The notes below the pieces were generated by a model. The model did no database searches. It was not told where the DNA came from and worked only from the letters and a program-made list of their open reading frames with translations. From a virus, in the IMG/VR virus record IMGVR_UViG_3300014492_000032, positions 1 to 23,508 of that record: 23,508 nucleotides of DNA. One strand, 5' to 3'. This document shows, one piece after another, positions 21,576 to 23,508 of the stretch. A program made the translations under genes and the position numbers. How positions within the stretch are numbered: position 1 is the stretch's first letter; the number at the start of each line of letters is the position of its first letter.

Positions 21576-22363
21576 GGTCGACTAACCCCGGCATCCAGTC
21601 GTTCGACTATACGGTCGATCTGCTTCAGTCGATTCTGTGGCAGTATGATAACGCGCCGAATATTATCGCGCTCATTAGCGCTAAACAAGCGTGGTACGAC
21701 GCTAATCAAACGGAATTTTGGCTCGATTACTACAACAATATATTTAACCTCGTAACAGCTAATTTATTCGGCCTTTCCGTTTGGTCGTATATCCTTAATA
21801 CCCCATTACTTGTGGAAGACACCCCCGACGATGTAAACAAACCGCTGTGGGGTTTTAATGCGTTCGATCCGTCGTTTCCCGACTACGAAAATACGTATGG
21901 GAATTTTAACCCCAACTACAATCAACCGTTTCCGAGCGGCGGTAACTTCAGTAGTCGAGGGGGCAACTATTCGCTCACCGAGGAAGAACAGCGCCTAGTC
22001 CTACGCATCCGGGCATACCAGATCACATCGAGTGGGAACATATGGGATATTAACGCGTTCTTCGCGTATCTATTCGCGACGTCCCCTGCGTTTACTGGCG
22101 ATATGATAACGGTGCTCGATGGGCTCGATATGACGATCACGTATGTGTTTAACTTCGTGCCGTCGTGGGGGTTAAGTACCTACCTGATTGAGTACGATAT
22201 CCTTCCTCGGCCTGCAGGTGTTGGTATAAAATACGTTATTTACCCGACGTCGGGTGTGTACTTCGGGTTTAACCAGCGGATATCGTTTACCACACCACCC
22301 TATACCCCCATCTTCGAAAATAACTATTCGAATTTTGGAAACGGCGGGTTCCATCCGTCTTAA
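21572..22363 (+). CDS. DUF2612 baseplate/tail protein
   Basis: This 263-residue protein occupies the gpI-like position after gpJ. The DUF2612-type pattern is QSILWQYDNAPNIIALISA, then FWLDYYNNIFNLVTANLFGL, then VWSYIL. A Gly/Asn/Tyr-rich loop (FPSGGNFSSRGGNYSL) lies near residue 125, and EEEQRLVLRIRAYQITSSGN follows. It ends FENNYSNFGNGGFHPS, close to the end of the connector protein at 12985. It likely links the wedge to fibres. Confidence 0.78.
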   Translation: MRSTNPGIQSFDYTVDLLQSILWQYDNAPNIIALISAKQAWYDANQTEFWLDYYNNIFNLVTANLFGLSVWSYILNTPLLVEDTPDDVNKPLWGFNAFDPSFPDYENTYGNFNPNYNQPFPSGGNFSSRGGNYSLTEEEQRLVLRIRAYQITSSGNIWDINAFFAYLFATSPAFTGDMITVLDGLDMTITYVFNFVPSWGLSTYLIEYDILPRPAGVGIKYVIYPTSGVYFGFNQRISFTTPPYTPIFENNYSNFGNGGFHPS

Positions 22364-22379
22364 CATAAGGATCATTGCC

Positions 22380-23447
22380 ATGTATTTTGTATATCCGTTT
22401 GCTGTAGCTGGCACAGTCGGCGCTATCCCCCCGACGGCTTCACCCGATGTACTATCGTACCAATACGGTTTTGGTGTTGATTTCGAGTTACCTCTTAACA
22501 CTAACCCCAGTGCGCTGCCGATACCGCGCGGTCAGTTTAATCAGTTAATGAATGACATAACGAGCACGCTACAAACATTATATCAGTACGGTACGCCTCC
22601 GTTTATTCTCGCATCGCAGAACCTCGGCGTGGCGTTCCCGTATCCGATTTATGCCCGCGTGTACTACAGCGGGCAAGTCTGGGAGAATCAGGTCGCAGCG
22701 AACACGACAACACCCGGCACTGACGAATCATGGTTCCAAGTAAGCGCGTCGTTTGATTCTATTCAGTCCGGTATGATTATCGATTACGCCGGTACGACCA
22801 TTTTCAATGGCTCGAATGGTTATCTATCTTGTAACGGCCAATCAGTAACCCGCGCCACATTTCCGGATTTATTCTCAGCGATAACGTTCGTGCAGACCGG
22901 AACGACAGATGGTACCGACGGTGTGATTACTGGTTTATCTAATATGATCACGTTGGCATATCCGGGGATGGTTGTCGAAGGTACGGGCATCGTCGACGGT
23001 AGCGTTATCGTAACCGTTAACTCAAATACAAGTATCACGATTAACAACAATACGACCGGTGCTGGAACACCCAGCATAACGTTTTTCCCATTCGGCAGGG
23101 CGTCGTCCACGGCGTTTAACGTGCCCGATCTGCGACGTAGTGTTTCGATGGGTAGTGGCGGAACCGGTACTGCCGTAATTGGTAGCGTAGTCGGACAACA
23201 CGGTGGCGAAGAAGCACACGTTCAAACACTGGCCGAAATGCACGCACATAACCATAGCGATGTGAGCTCACCGTCGTGGGATATGAATTTTGTCACAGCG
23301 GCCGGAGGTGGTTTTAACGAAGTACCATGTTATAACGCAGGAACATCCGCTCCCGCTATCCCTGTTACAATACCGGCAGATGGTGGTAATAGCGCGGCAA
23401 ACGTTATCCAGCCGTCAGTTATCATGCAAAAAATCATTAAGACCTAA
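22380..23447 (+). CDS. Tail fibre / collar-domain protein with an inserted domain
   Basis: This 355-residue protein starts MYFVYPFAVAGTVGA at an ATG with AAGGA 9 nt upstream. The open frame extends to 22254, but that stretch overlaps the DUF2612 gene and is a shadow. Residues about 120-165 begin a phage tail collar domain (GMIIDYAGTTIFNGSNGYLS, then RATFPDLFSAI), which resumes at STAFNVPDLRRSVSMG after about 65 foreign residues. The C-terminal His-rich EEAHVQTLAEMHAHNHSDV is typical of fibre tips. The insert is like that in the sheath. Confidence 0.8.
   Translation: MYFVYPFAVAGTVGAIPPTASPDVLSYQYGFGVDFELPLNTNPSALPIPRGQFNQLMNDITSTLQTLYQYGTPPFILASQNLGVAFPYPIYARVYYSGQVWENQVAANTTTPGTDESWFQVSASFDSIQSGMIIDYAGTTIFNGSNGYLSCNGQSVTRATFPDLFSAITFVQTGTTDGTDGVITGLSNMITLAYPGMVVEGTGIVDGSVIVTVNSNTSITINNNTTGAGTPSITFFPFGRASSTAFNVPDLRRSVSMGSGGTGTAVIGSVVGQHGGEEAHVQTLAEMHAHNHSDVSSPSWDMNFVTAAGGGFNEVPCYNAGTSAPAIPVTIPADGGNSAANVIQPSVIMQKIIKT
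22900..23094 (+). repeat. Inserted beta domain in the collar fibre (copy 2)
   Basis: PGMVVEGTGIVDGSVIVTV, then SNTSITI, then AGTPSITF, split the collar domain between PDLFSAI and FNVPDLR. Boundaries are approximate. It is related at protein level to sheath residues 255-324. Confidence 0.55.
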
Positions 23448-23449
23448 CC

Positions 23450-23508
23450 ATGCCGACAGATTTCGAAAAACTCAAACCGCTCATACTTGCCGCCGAAGGG
23501 GGTGTGAG
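23450..23508 (+). CDS. Start of a further gene, possibly a muramidase-type endolysin (3' end outside window)
   Basis: Only 19 full codons are visible: MPTDFEKLKPLILAAEGGV. The phrase L-LILAAEGG resembles the opening of GH108-type N-acetylmuramidases, where the Glu of EGG is catalytic. The fragment is too short to be sure. It begins 2 nt after the fibre stop. Confidence 0.45.
   Translation, partial: MPTDFEKLKPLILAAEGGV

Noticed and set aside
22254-22379. Upstream start for the collar fibre
   Set aside because: It overlaps the DUF2612 gene and gives a basic, non-family leader. The ATG at 22380 has AAGGA upstream.

Overview
This window is the late structural module of a tailed bacteriophage (or prophage) with a contractile tail. 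The sheath, tube, spike and wedge genes make it a myovirus morphotype. The host cannot be read from the sequence. Sigma70-like promoters and ordinary Shine-Dalgarno (SD) sites suggest a bacterium, and the spike and baseplate set fits a Gram-negative one best. No tRNA, rRNA, CRISPR array or integrase is visible.

Layout, left to right: a tail fibre gene cut by the left edge (1-2174); a promoter-bearing gap; a small coiled-coil gene; terminase large subunit and portal; two small genes that look like defence-evasion functions, a DUF2829/Tad2-like protein and a Lar-like zinc ribbon; a Mu F/SPP1 gp7-like head morphogenesis gene interrupted by an intein; a prohead protease with a likely nested scaffold; a cement protein and the DUF2184 major capsid protein. 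After a second promoter-bearing gap come the neck and connector genes, tail sheath, tail tube, tail-assembly chaperone with a -1 frameshift extension, tape measure, Dit-like protein, baseplate plug, hub, spike, gp25-like wedge, gpJ-like wedge, a DUF2612 protein, a collar-domain fibre, and the first codons of what may be an endolysin. All conventional genes are on the + strand with tiny gaps or overlaps, as in a polycistronic late operon.

The outstanding feature is at 7018-7962. The head morphogenesis gene carries a 315-residue intein inside its conserved C-terminal Cys motif. The sense strand of the intein shows no recognisable homing endonuclease. Instead the opposite strand carries an uninterrupted 288-codon ORF (7030-7896), lying entirely inside the intein and in exact codon register with it. 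Its protein has helix-turn-helix-like segments and a PD-(D/E)xK-type nuclease core, preceded by an SD. I read this as an intein whose homing endonuclease is encoded antisense through the splicing domain, so the same DNA codes for two proteins of one mobile element.

Other points worth attention: the Tad2-like and Lar-like pair between portal and Mu F-like genes, a 17-bp perfect inverted repeat in the Mu F-like gene, a nested scaffold start, a seven-T slippery site in the tail chaperone, promoters overlapping hairpins in both real gaps, and a shared inserted domain in the sheath and collar proteins.
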